This document shows, one piece after another, positions 10,768 to 21,300 of a stretch of 64,000 nt of DNA. The first letter of the stretch is position 1; the number at the start of each line of letters is the position of its first letter. The notes under the pieces were generated by a model. The model was not told the DNA's origin, ran no database searches, and saw only the letters and a list, made by a program, of their open reading frames with translations. Source of the DNA: Ligustrum vulgare (lineage: Eukaryota; Streptophyta; Magnoliopsida; Lamiales; Oleaceae); NCBI GenBank assembly GCA_963555705.1, contig OY743171.1, positions 14,755,352 to 14,819,351 of the forward strand, in the 5' to 3' direction. A program made the position numbers and the translations under genes.

Positions 10768-13700
10768 ATGGCCGAGTCTTCACATTTTTTCAGATGATCA
10801 TAGTACTGCCCAAAAAAAAAAGGACAAGAGGGCCAACTATGTGCAAAAACATGAAGAAAGCGGGCCAACAAGTGAATATGATTGAGTTCGATGACAAACA
10901 TAGGCCGATCGGACCAGGCACGAAGAACTTCAAATATTTTGTCAGATCTTTAGCCCGCATTCATGTTGACATAAACATCAGTGATTGATACAAAGTCGAT
11001 CAAGGCCTTTAAGGACATGATGTGGGAAGAGATAAAGGTACTATCACTTGATACATGGTAAATAATTGAAAAGTGAATGTAATTTCTTTATAACACCACA
11101 TGTTATCATTGTCTTTCAGAGGGAATTCAACATTCTCAATGACCGTCCAAAAAAAAGTGTTATGCGGGTTGCGGGGATGAGATGGAAAGATTTCAAGACA
11201 AGGCTGGTTCATAATTTCATTACACATGACCACCCAAAATATACATCTCCTACGCAGCTTTATGATTTCTTGACCGAAGAGCAATGGGAGTTGTTTAAAA
11301 AAGAACGACAGACGGAAACATTTAAGGTATATTTAAATGTACGCATTTGTCTTGTTGAGTGAAAACTAAAAACCTGTGATTTATTTCAGGAGAAAAGTAA
11401 GAAGGCGAGAGATAGTCAAATGCGGAACGAGCATCCTCATTATTTGGGCTCAGCCGGATATGCGGGGATGAAGCCACATTGGCTAGTAAGTGACCCGCTA
11501 TCTTCTAGCTCTTCATGTGACATGATTAGCTCCTCAATTGTAAGCGAGGATCACAGCCTAGATTGGGTTCGAGTTAGATCGAAGAAGAAAGAAGATGGAA
11601 CGTATTACATCCCCAACGAGAAAACGAGGGGGGTGTTTGATAAAATTGTAAGTATGTCTTATCGATTTCTCATATATTCAATTGAAACTTACTTCAATTC
11701 TTATATTCAGTTTTCATTTTTTTTAACAGGTAGAAAAAGCTGAGCAAGCCACGCAGGGGACATTTGTGTCGAGTAGACAACGTGATATTCTGAGTGAAGC
11801 CCTTGGTAAAGAGGATCACTCTGGTAGGGTGAGGGGATATGGCGTGTATGTCACCACGCGGGGTGTTTACGTCCGGCCCGATGATTACCTTAGACGATCG
11901 TGTGGGGTCATGTCAGTAGACGACATTAAAGATATCATCAGGAAGGAGATGGAGGATAGCATCACAGAGCGGGTCAGTCGTCAAACCATGTCGGAGATGC
12001 AAAGTAAATTTGACAGTATGCAGAGCGCGTACCATAGTATGCAGAGTAAATATGATGCCATCCTCCAGCGCTTGGGCCTCAATGTTGATGCCGAGGTGGA
12101 GGTAACTGCACAGCCCCGACCACCAACTCGAAGTAGTTGCCACTCTGTGAATCCAGACCCATTTGATGGTCTTCAGGTACTTACCCATAAAGTATTTAGT
12201 TTTTTTAGTATTGCTTTTTTTTTTAAATGGAAAGGCCTGACATATATGTTGAAAAATAGAAGCCGATTCCCTGTCATCTCGCCGTATTTGTTGATGGTGA
12301 CAAGCAAATAGTGGCTAGCGGGATGGTTTATCCGTCCGGACCTGAGACTGTGGTGCATCATCAACCACTCTGGCTTGATCATGTGAAGGTGTCCGTTGAT
12401 CATGTTATAGATGGTGCAGAAGCGTTCTATCTTCTAGCGCCATCTCAGCACCACACCACGGTGGGGGAAGCTATTGGAAGTTTTTTCCAATGGCCTAAGG
12501 AGTTGGTGATTTTTGGAGAGGTAATAAAATCGAGTTATATAAAAGTTTATGTCAATATTAATTTCTTTTAAATTTGTATCAGACGTGTGATAATGACAAA
12601 AATTGTCTTATTGCAGGAAGAGGCCCCAAAAAAGATCGTAAAAAAATCTAATAAAGGGAAAAGGCCTCAAAGTTTTGAATTGTCATCTACCCAGCGACCT
12701 GCGATAGTCTACGATGAGACTTTACTACGTCTGGGTGATAAATACAAAATGTTAAACACCCTGGTCCTTCAATTTCCTGTTGGTGATGACTTCTATCAGG
12801 TGCCCGTAGATGCCTCCGTCTTCAATTGTACGTTCGAGGATGGTATTTTTGTTACATCTATCCTACAAATATTTGCATTGTAAGACTTCTGATCACAAAT
12901 TACAACTTCAATTTAAATCATTGTTCGATCTCTATTTATTGGTGTCATTATTATTAGGTACCTTCATGAGTTATGTCAGGATTGCGGTATTGATTCAATT
13001 GGATTCATGTCTCCGTCACACATTGCGTCGGTGTCGGTAAGAACAAATGCCAATGGTGTTGTAAATTATATGGACGAGACTATGAGGGCAATGCAAACAA
13101 AGAAATTCATTCTAGCACCGTATTTTCAGGAGTAAGACCATTCTTTCTTGTTAACAGTTAATTTTTTTTTGTAATTTGAATCGCACATGTTTGAAGTTGT
13201 ATTTACATGTTCATAATACGTAGGAACCACTGGATGTTGCTAGTGATTTCTCCTCAGAAGAGTACGGTGTACTTATTGGATTCAGCTAGTGCATTTAAGC
13301 GTGACTTAGATATCAAGCCGCTATTGAATACGTAAGTTATGATAATTTTCATGAAATAATTGTGGAGTTGTGGTGAAATTGATTGTGGAGTTGTGGTTTC
13401 ACTTTGATGAATATATGTTGTGATTGTTGAGAAGTTGTGATAGATTCAATAGCAACGCATCTATTTACAGGTTGGATAAGTTCAATTTATAGGGGAGACT
13501 CTGCCAAAATTTTTATAGAAATCTTAGCTTTTGTATTTATTTATTTTGTAACTGGTTCAAATAATTTAATTCAATTTTAGGGCTTTCAAACTATATTGGA
13601 CACAAGGAGGCATTAGGACAAGAGCCAATACAACGTGGCTAAAAATAAAGGTATGAAAACACATATTTAAAATATATTACAAATCTTTGAATTATTTTCA

Positions 13701-14020
13701 TATTTTATTTAGTGTGATTATTAATGTTAGTTTTCAATGTGAAAATTTCAGTGTCCTCAACAGCCCGGAGGTTCTGAGTGTGGCTACTACGTCATGAAAA
13801 ATATGTATGAGATAGTCACTGAACACTTTCAGCGTCCGTCGTTGGAAAATGTATAAGTTATTGAACATGATAATTTTTAATTATGCCTTCATATTTTATT
13901 ACAAAATAACTGATAATTCATTTTGATTATTTGTAGGCATTTAAAGAGTATTACTCAACGGAGGAAATTGCTGAAATTCAAAACTTATGGGTTAAATACT
14001 TCGTCGATAGGTGTGTGTAA
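10768..14020 (+). pseudogene. Second CACTA gene: Transposase_24-like N-terminus plus Ulp1 protease, broken
   Basis: Comparison with copies 2 and 4 gives exons 10768-11037, 11120-11326, 11390-11647, 11730-12176, 12260-12520, 12617-12879, 12958-13131, 13224-13331, 13581-13650, 13752-13850 and 13937-14020. The N-terminal exons carry the Ptta/En/Spm (Transposase_24) signature (RTRGPTMCK.., IGPG.N.F). The middle has SMQS repeats in a likely coiled coil. The C-terminal exons form a Ulp1-type cysteine protease: His in ENHWMLLVIS, Asp in LLDSA, Gln in CPQQPGG and Cys in SECGYYVMKN. Exon 1 is damaged by a 1-base shift after its ATG, a TGA at about 10986 and a further 1-base insertion near 11010. A 45-bp in-frame deletion removes part of exon 6. 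The likely role was DNA binding at subterminal repeats plus SUMO-type deconjugation; that is inference from the families. Confidence 0.8.
13468..13530 (+). repeat. Intronic 45-bp cassette, second position
   Basis: The sequence ACAGGTTGGATAAGTTCAAT, followed by TTATAGGGGAGACTCTGCCA, lies in the intron between Ulp1 exons 8 and 9. It matches the cassette upstream of the transposase at 7002-7060 with only a few differences, although the two introns share no other obvious similarity. Confidence 0.75.
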
Positions 14021-14175
14021 ATCGACGTGTATTCAAACTTCTATTTACTCAATTACATGTGACATTAACAATCTTGTAAATATAATTATTTCTCATTTAT
14101 TTAACATTATTTTAATTATGTCAATTATATACATATTTGGTGATGATGTGCATATGGAAAATGTTTAGTCCACGT

Positions 14176-14400
14176 TTAGGTGATTGCAGGTCATGACCTG
14201 CAGTGATCTGGATCATTGCAGGTGACGTCCAGGTCATTGCAGGCCATGACCTGCAGTGGCCTGGGTCATTGCAAGTGACGTTCAGGCCAATGCAGGTCAT
14301 GCCCTGCAGTGGCCTGGGTCATTGCAAGCCATGACCTGTAGTGGCATGGGTCATTGCAGGCGACGTCCAGGTCATTACATGTCATGTCTAGATCATTGTA
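14176..14400 (+). repeat. Palindromic minisatellite in CACTA 3' region
   Basis: Tandem, imperfect units of about 30 bp are built around CAGGTCATGACCTG and GGTCATTGCAGG. TGCAGGTCATGACCTGCA at 14185-14202 is a perfect 18-bp palindrome. The same block lies between the Ulp1 stop and the 3' subterminal repeats in copies 2 (about 36320-36375), 3 (about 39436-39645) and 4 (minus strand, about 56660-56760). Confidence 0.8.
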
Positions 14401-14449
14401 TTTTACTCTATAGGCAAATGAATTTCGTGCCAAAAAAAAATTTTGAAAA

Positions 14450-14680
14450 CGCGTCGGTTTTAAGGAAAACCGACGCCTATACACTTTCGGCGTCGGTTTT
14501 GGATTACAACCGACGCCTAAAATTTTTTTTTTTCAACTTTACGCGTCGGTTTATAAACAATCGACGCGTAAAGCCTTTACGCGTCATTTTACAACCGACG
14601 CGTAAAGTCTTCACTTTACGCGTCTGCTTCATACACGTCGCCTCAGAAACCGACGCCTATTCTCTTAAATAACCGACGCG
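14450..14680 (+). repeat. 3' subterminal GCGTCGGTT/AACCGACGC repeats
   Basis: About ten copies of CGTCGGTT or its complement AACCGACG are set mostly in head-to-head pairs that can fold into short hairpins. In well-studied CACTA elements such arrays are bound by the TNPA-type protein. The same motif occurs at both ends of every CACTA element in this window. Confidence 0.8.
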
Positions 14681-14702
14681 AAAGACTGTTTCTGTACTAG
14701 TA

Positions 14703-15236
14703 CTAATTGTTGTGATACTTGGAAAAATGTTATTTCGCGATTTGTGGACTTTCTACCACTCTAAACTACCTCAAAGACCCTACCTCTACAAATACCATGC
14801 CGCATTTCGTCCCAAATGTGTATTGAGTATCTATTAATTCAAGAGAACACATTTGTTGAAAATCAATTACATAATCCATACTTCTCCTGGTTCAACCACA
14901 AGATCAAAAGATCAGACACCAAAAACAAATCATTTATCAATAATCCTTCAAAATTCCGAAGTTCAAAAATAATAGTTGGCGTTTTAGTTGGAGAAGAACA
15001 AGATTCGTTCTTGGTGATCCTCGAGAATGGAAAAGAGTCTAGAGTTGTTTGGAAAGTGTTGAAAGCACAATCGAAGAGTTCGCCTATGATTTTACGTGTT
15101 GGGTGATATATAAGAGTCTACTAAGGTTTTGTTGTGCATAGATTTAGTGCAAGTAATAAATTTTCTAACGGTTCTTTTACTGGCAAGGAGTGCCCAAATA
15201 TTTTTTTTTCCTCTTGAAGAGTTCTTCAAAGGGTTT
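14703..15236. other. Intergenic stretch, unassigned
   Basis: A 96-codon open frame at 14816-15106 (plus strand) has no family I recognise. A segment around 14980-15060 (IIVGVLVGEEQDSFLVILEN) looks somewhat protein-like, but there is no supporting splice or promoter context. Otherwise nothing is seen. Confidence 0.25.
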
Positions 15237-15336
15237 AAAATTGACAATCAATAATAAGCATCAAGTAACTAATTATTGTTCCTATAGGAACAAATATAAT
15301 CAAATTAAACCCTAATTATTATTGATTGTCAATTTT
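15237..15336. repeat. 100-bp foldback (MITE-like) with inner palindrome
   Basis: Perfect 21-bp inverted repeats occupy 15237-15257 and 15316-15336 (outer part AAAATTGACAATCAATAATA). Between them sits the 18-bp palindrome TTGTTCCTATAGGAACAA (15276-15293). The whole unit can form one long stem. There is no coding potential. It is probably a small MITE, or possibly a transcribed hairpin. Confidence 0.7.
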
Positions 15337-15800
15337 AATTCCGCATATTACATCTATTCACCCCTTTAGGTTTTAGCTGGGTTGAACTAATTAGATTATT
15401 AACACTAACATGCATTGCTACATGAAAACATCACTCTTGTGAATGAAACTCTGTTTAGGTCTATAAAAACATAGTTCATAGCCATGTCTTATTTTTTCCA
15501 CTATAGCATTGCCAACACGTGTGCATCTTAAATCATCATTTCTGCCATATTTTTCTTATGGATATTTTAAGATTTAAATCGTTAGGTATAGTTGTATAAT
15601 AACCGTCAAGCAAACTTTTTTAACTCAAGTAGTATGTTCTTATTACTTCTCCATTTTTGCACAACTCGGTATTACTTAAACATTATGTCATCATCGAGCC
15701 TGTCGGTGTCATTATTTGGTGCATCGATCTAATTTACGTAAATAGTCTCTCTTGGTGCATCAAGATCTTTCCATGGGGATTCGAAGTATCTTTTCCCCAA
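15337..15800. other. AT-rich stretch without recognisable content
   Basis: I see no gene or clear repeat on either strand in this segment, which lies between the foldback and the hAT debris. Confidence 0.35.
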
Positions 15801-16720
15801 GTCCTACTTACGTGGCTAGGGACGTAGCTAGAATCTCAATCTTACAGGGGCAAAAATATGGGGGTGGAGATCCAGTGGTCTGCCCTCGATTTTTTTTTTT
15901 TTTTAAACGAAGAGGATTGAAAACAACGATTTTGAATACCAAAATAGGCAAGTTAGATTGATTGACCAAAAATACAAAATCAATTCGTCGATATAAAAAC
16001 AATATGTTCATCTATGTGTCTAACGTTATACAAATTGAAAATAAACATGAACATTTGATAGACGTCAAAAAGACAAAAAGTAAACTGCCATCCATATACC
16101 AAATGGTAGAAATGGCTTGGACATCTTAAATTGGTCTCTCCTTATCCTTGTCTCTTCATACTCGTTGATAAGATAATTTACTGAAAAAGTCTCAACAATC
16201 TCCTTCTCAATATACACAAGCATGGTACTGGACAAAAATTCATCTTTCATTCCATTTCGCAACCTCGTCTTAATGATCCTCATAATTGAAAATGGACGTT
16301 CTGTAGTCACTATCGAAAATGGAAGAGTTAAGATAAGGTGAATCAATCTATTAACATGATTATCTCACTGATTTTCTTATTAATGCCATTAGTTAGCACA
16401 CCTCGGGAAGTGCAGTTAAATTATTAAATTGACAGTTACCTTGAATGAATTCATCGGAATGAATTGAAAATTGAATAATGAATCGCCTAGTTTTTCTAGT
16501 TAAGTCTAATATTTTTGTATTATTGGACTTTAAACTTTAAGTTTTTGGGCTACTATTTGTCAATTGAAAAAAAATAAAAAATAAAAATTTAAAAATTTTG
16601 TAGGGACAAACGAAAAATGTTACAGTGACGAAACCAAAAAAATACTACAAATTAACTAGGAGTGGTCTACCAGCAAAAAATGTTGGCCGGTCGCCACCCC
16701 CGCCCCCCTTTAGCTCTGTT
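15800..16720 (-). mobile_element. Degenerate hAT element relic
   Basis: The hAT dimerisation remnant lies between two purine/pyrimidine-biased strings that look like decayed element ends. Exact termini and an 8-bp target duplication could not be identified, so the borders are approximate. Confidence 0.45.
16065..16346 (-). pseudogene. hAT transposase C-terminal dimerisation remnant
   Basis: The minus strand reads an open 93-codon piece containing LPFSIVTTERPFSIMRIIKT followed by RLRNGMKDEFL and VYIEKEI. This is the C-terminal dimerisation motif of plant hAT proteins of the TTF-type/ZMYM1-like group. All upstream transposase sequence is missing. GC-rich strings typical of this group's ends flank it: a 'GGGGCAAAAATATGGGGGTGGA' type string near 15846-15870 and 'CGCCACCCCCGCCCCCC' near 16692-16710. 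The element is long dead. Confidence 0.75.
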
Positions 16721-17344
16721 TCACGGTGAAACATAGATTTGAAAAGTGTCCTTTTAATGTTATGGCACATACATATTTGTTCGCTTTCCATCGTCTTCAA
16801 CTAAAACTATGTCATTAGCAAATAACACGTGTCTTACAAGTTCATCTATAACAAAAAGATAAAAAATTTGTGGCAGAATCTGGGTACATGCTTATACTTA
16901 TAAAATCCGCTACGTTTGCTCCTGATAGACATGTTAAAGGGATAAAATAAAATATCGAATAAAGATGAAAATATAGATTAAGTTATAAGGGTTTGAAATA
17001 TTCATCGTAATAAATTTGATATATATTTTAAGATGAAACCTCAAATTTTAACATGGTATCAAAGCTCATTAAGCTCCAATGAGCCATTTGATCCGATTAA
17101 ATCTCAAATAAAATGAGCATACATATTTCAAGATTAATTTGCTCAAACGAGCTACCATTTTGATTAAACATGTTAAGAATAAAACTTCACATCAAATAAA
17201 GATGAAAAATATTGACCAATTTATAAGGATTTGAATAATTTTTTTATAAACAATATTGACATTTTAAGATGGAATTCAAAATCTTAACAAGATACCACCT
17301 TCACAACTTTTCTGTTATGCATATCGTTATATAATAATAATAAT
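16720..17344. other. AT-rich spacer
   Basis: No gene is seen. Short phrases such as 'aatgagccatttgatccgattaaatctcaaata' recur loosely around 17070-17170, but I could not define a repeat unit. Confidence 0.3.
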
Positions 17345-17580
17345 CCGTGTGGAAAATATTTTGTATGGACAAAAGACTAGTACGAAGAAAAGTGAATAAT
17401 TTACTTTTCCACATCATTGCCGTGTGGAAAATTTTTTGTATGGACAAAAGTCTAGTACGAAGAAAAGTGAATAAATAAATTTTCCACTTCATTGCCGTGT
17501 GGAAAATATTTTGTATGGACAAAAGTCTAGTACGAAGAAAAGTGAATAAATTACCTTTCCACTTCATTGCCCGGTGGAAA
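17345..17580. repeat. 75-bp tandem repeat, about 3.1 copies
   Basis: Units begin with CCGTGTGGAAAATATTTTGT at 17345, 17420 and 17495, with a fourth partial unit at 17570, giving an exact 75-bp period. The copies differ at only a few bases. The open frame through it on the minus strand is a by-product of the repeat length being a multiple of three. Confidence 0.9.
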
Positions 17581-17605
17581 TTAATAAACAAGGTAGGATT
17601 GACTC

Positions 17606-18136
17606 TAAGGCTGCGTTTGATTAACCATTTTTTCCATGGAAAATATGATTTTTCACGTGATTTTCCAACTTTGCGCTGTTTGGTTGCCCAAATTTTTCAT
17701 GGAATTCATTTTTCCACTTGTTTCGAAATTCGGTATTTTCCTTGTTTTGGATGAATTCGTTTTCCCGGGGGAGGAGGTTTTATTTTTTATGGAAAATCTT
17801 ATACCATTTTTGTTACGTTTGATCATTTTTGTTATTGTTAATTGATTTATTTTTTTCCCAAAAATTAACATTATTATTACTAAGTACAAACTTGTTAAAA
17901 AATGGAAAAAAAAATAAAAAATATTATAATAGCTAAATTTTACTTTATTATCCATAGAAAATAATGTCAATCAAACAACAAAAGTTGGAAAATTCTCCAC
18001 TTTTTCTACCTAGAAAATTAAACCAATTAAACGCATTAAACTTTCAATTCTCAGGAATTTAATTCCCTAGAATTCAATTCCCTGGAATTCATTTTCTTTC
18101 CACCCAAATTTCACTCTCGCTATCAAACGCAGCCTT
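17606..18136. mobile_element. MITE with 16-bp terminal inverted repeats
   Basis: TAAGGCTGCGTTTGAT at 17606-17621 is the exact reverse complement of ATCAAACGCAGCCTTA at 18121-18136. The 531-bp interior is AT-rich and non-coding and has an internal inverted theme (TTTTCCATGGAAAAT; CCCTAGAATTC, CCCTGGAATTC). I could not settle the target duplication, so the superfamily (PIF/Harbinger or hAT) stays open. It lies about 260 bp upstream of the receptor-kinase start and could affect its promoter. Confidence 0.75.
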
Positions 18137-18395
18137 AATCAACAAGTAGATGCCAAGTGAAAATTAACGAATCAATCACTGTTTTTTTTTCTTGATCTTT
18201 ATTCTGTTTGAACTTTCCTCCATTTTTAGTGAAATTGTAAGTCAAAATTGTCTATTCAATACAATGACTGAGAAATAAAAATGAATTATGAAAATATATA
18301 TAAGTCAGTCTCCTAAAGAAAATAAGTCGGTCTTCTCTAATATAGTGTACTATATATACAGTCCAGCATTGTTAATTGCAGCAAAAAAAATTGTC

Positions 18396-21300
18396 ATGCA
18401 GTTGGCTTATTACTTTCTTCGAGCAATTGTTCTGGTGCAGTGTGTAATGGCAGCATCCAATATTACCACTGATCGATTTTCTCTTATCACCTTAATAACC
18501 CACATCAATTTAGACCCATCACACATTTTGTTGAATAACTGGTCAGATTCTACTTCTGTTTGTTTCTGGATTGGAGTTACTTGTGGTCTTCGCCACCAAA
18601 GAGTGACTGGATTAAATATTTCCAACATGAATCTTACTGGAAACGTCCCATCCCAGTTGGGATATCTATCCTTTCTTGTTTCTATCGACTTAAGCAGAAA
18701 TTATTTTCATGGTAGTCCGCCCCAAGAGTTGATGCAACTTCGACGATTGAAAATCATTAACTTCAGTTTCAACAATTTGAGTGGCGAAATTCCTTCATGG
18801 TTTTGTTTCTTACCCAAACTTCAAGTTTTGAAGCTTAGGAATAATAATTTTACGGGTTTCATCCCGCCTTCTCTCTCTAACATATCCACTCTCCAGAATC
18901 TGGATCTGTCTCACAATAATCTACGAGGGAAAATTCCTCAAGAGATTGGAAACCTTTATAACATGAAAATTATTGCATTGTCATATAACAGCCTCACTGA
19001 TCTAATACCATTTAGGATCTTCAACTTATCAACAATGGAAATGCTTGGCTTTAAAGGAAATAGCTTAACTGGTCATCTCCCTCTTGACATATGCCGTGGA
19101 CTTCCAAGACTCAAAGGGCTTTATTTATCTTCGAATGAATTGGGTGGGGAAGTTCTTTCTGGTTTATCAGAATGTTCACAACTTCAAGAGCTTTCTTTGT
19201 CATACAACAAATTTAGTGGAGCCATTCCACCAGAAATTGGGAGAATAAGGACGCTTCAGATTTTAATTCTTAATATGAATAATTTTTCAGGTGTAGTACA
19301 TGTTGTGTTACTACTTTAGATTCTTGTTTACTCACAATATTACTGATGTTGATAATTTGACAGGTGCAATTCCACAAGAATTGGGTAACCTGGAAAACCT
19401 AGTGTTGTTGAATTTGCAGAGTAATTTTCTCACGGGGTCTATACCAGCAAGTATCTTTAACATATCATCATTGCAATATATTAACATTGGAAGATGCAAC
19501 CTATATGGTAATTTTCAGTTAGAATCAAACAACTTTTTACATTTTTTTGTAATTTTGAAGAAAGTTTGAGCACTTTAAAATTTCGTAGGTGCGATCCCAC
19601 ACGAAGTTGGCAATCTTTACAACTTGGAGTATCTTTATTTAAACAACAATCATTTCAGCGGTTCCATTCCCCAAAGAATCTTCAACATCTCAACATTGTT
19701 AGAGTTTTCAGTTTCAGCAAATCAACTTTCAGGCAACCTGGATTCATTGAGTTTGGGTTATGAACTTCCTAATCTTGAACTATTCTTTGTGGACATGAAT
19801 AATTTCCATGGAAGAATGCCAAATTTAATTGCAAATTCTTCTCAACTCACTGCAATAGACCTGTCTCTAAACAATTTTACTGGACCAATTCCCAACTTCC
19901 TAGGGGATTTGAGATTTCTTGAAAATGTACAATTGAGTCGCAACAATTTTATATGTGAATCTCCAGAACTGAGCTTCATCATTTCATTGACAAGCTGTAG
20001 ATACTTAACACGGTTGAGTTTTGTTGATAATCCCTTGAATGGCATTCTTCCAGCTTCAGTTGGAAATCTTTCCACTTCTCTTCGATATCTTTATGCTCAT
20101 AATTGTGATCTCTGAGGTAGCATTCCTAATGAAATTGGGAATCTCAGCAGTTTGATATCGTTAAGTCTGTTTGGAAATGAGTTGACGGGATCAATTCCAA
20201 CTCTAGTGAATTTGCAAAATCTTCAAGCGTTAGATCTTCAGACAAATAAGATAAGTGGATCTATCCCGGAAACTCTGTGTGAACTTCCTAATTTATATGA
20301 GTTGCTGTTGACAGAAAATTTAATAACTGGAGCTATTCCAGACTGCGTAGGGAATATTACAACACTAAGGCTTCTACATATAGCCATCAACAGATTGACC
20401 TCCAGCATACCTGCAAGCCTATGGCTCAAGAAATATCTTCTGCAGCTGAGTCTATCTTCAAATTTTTTGAGTGGCTCTCTCCCTCAAGAAATGGGGAATC
20501 TGAAGGCTGCAATTGTTATTGATATATCGGTCAATCAATTCTCAGGTAGCATTCCAACAACAATTGGAGATTTACAGAGCTCAATTAATCTTTACTTGGC
20601 ACACAACAAACTGCAAGGATCTATTCCGGATTCAATGGGTAAGCTGCTGAACCTGGATCAACTTGATCTTTCTTACAACAATCTTTCTGGCAATATCCCC
20701 AAGTCCTTGGAGGAACTTAAGTATCTCACATACTTGAACTTTTCTTTCAATGATTTAAGTGGTGAAGTTCCCTCTGGTGGTCCTTTCAAAAAAATTTCAA
20801 GTCAATCCTTCATTTCTAATGAAGGATTGTGTGGTGATTTTATATATGGTCTCCCATCATGTCCCATGGGTAAACTACATAAGAGAAGAAAAATGAAACT
20901 TCGAATTGTATTTTCTTTGCTGGGGATTATAGTATTAATTTTAATCGCCATGGCCTTGGCATATGCAATTGGAAAATACCGAAGGAAGAAATTGGTGGAA
21001 ACGACAGTAGACTTTGAACCTGGCACAATACTATGTGTCTCATATTATGAACTTATGCAAGCAACTGAAGGGTACAGTGAGAGCCATTTACTTGGCGCTG
21101 GAAGTTTTGGCTCTGTCTACAGAGGGACTCTTAATAATGGAAGGGAAGTGGCTGTAAAGGTATTCCATTTGCAAATCCAAAACGCGTTCAAGAGTTTTGA
21201 TGTAGAATGTGAGGTATTGCGCAACGTTCGCCATCGGAATTTGTGCAAAGTCATTAGTACTTGCTCCAATCCAGATTTCAAGGCCTTGGTACTTGAGTAC

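Larger units (their letters stand above)
6310..14702 (+). mobile_element. CACTA (En/Spm) element copy 1, near-complete
   Basis: This 8.4-kb element has subterminal arrays of GTCGGTTCTT..AACCGAC hairpins at the 5' end and CGTCGGTT/AACCGACGC units at the 3' end. It codes for a TNP2-type transposase (7305-10556) and a second gene ending in a Ulp1 protease (10768-14020). Both outermost bases differ from the family: the termini read TACTAGTA instead of CACTAGTA/TACTAGTG, and the flanking triplets (ATA and CTA) do not match, so it may no longer be mobile. It is the only copy in the window that retains the transposase. A tandem palindromic minisatellite lies at 14176-14400. Confidence 0.9.

Noticed and set aside
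17301..17591. 96-codon minus frame with threefold protein repeat
   Set aside because: Created by the 75-bp tandem repeat, whose length is divisible by three.
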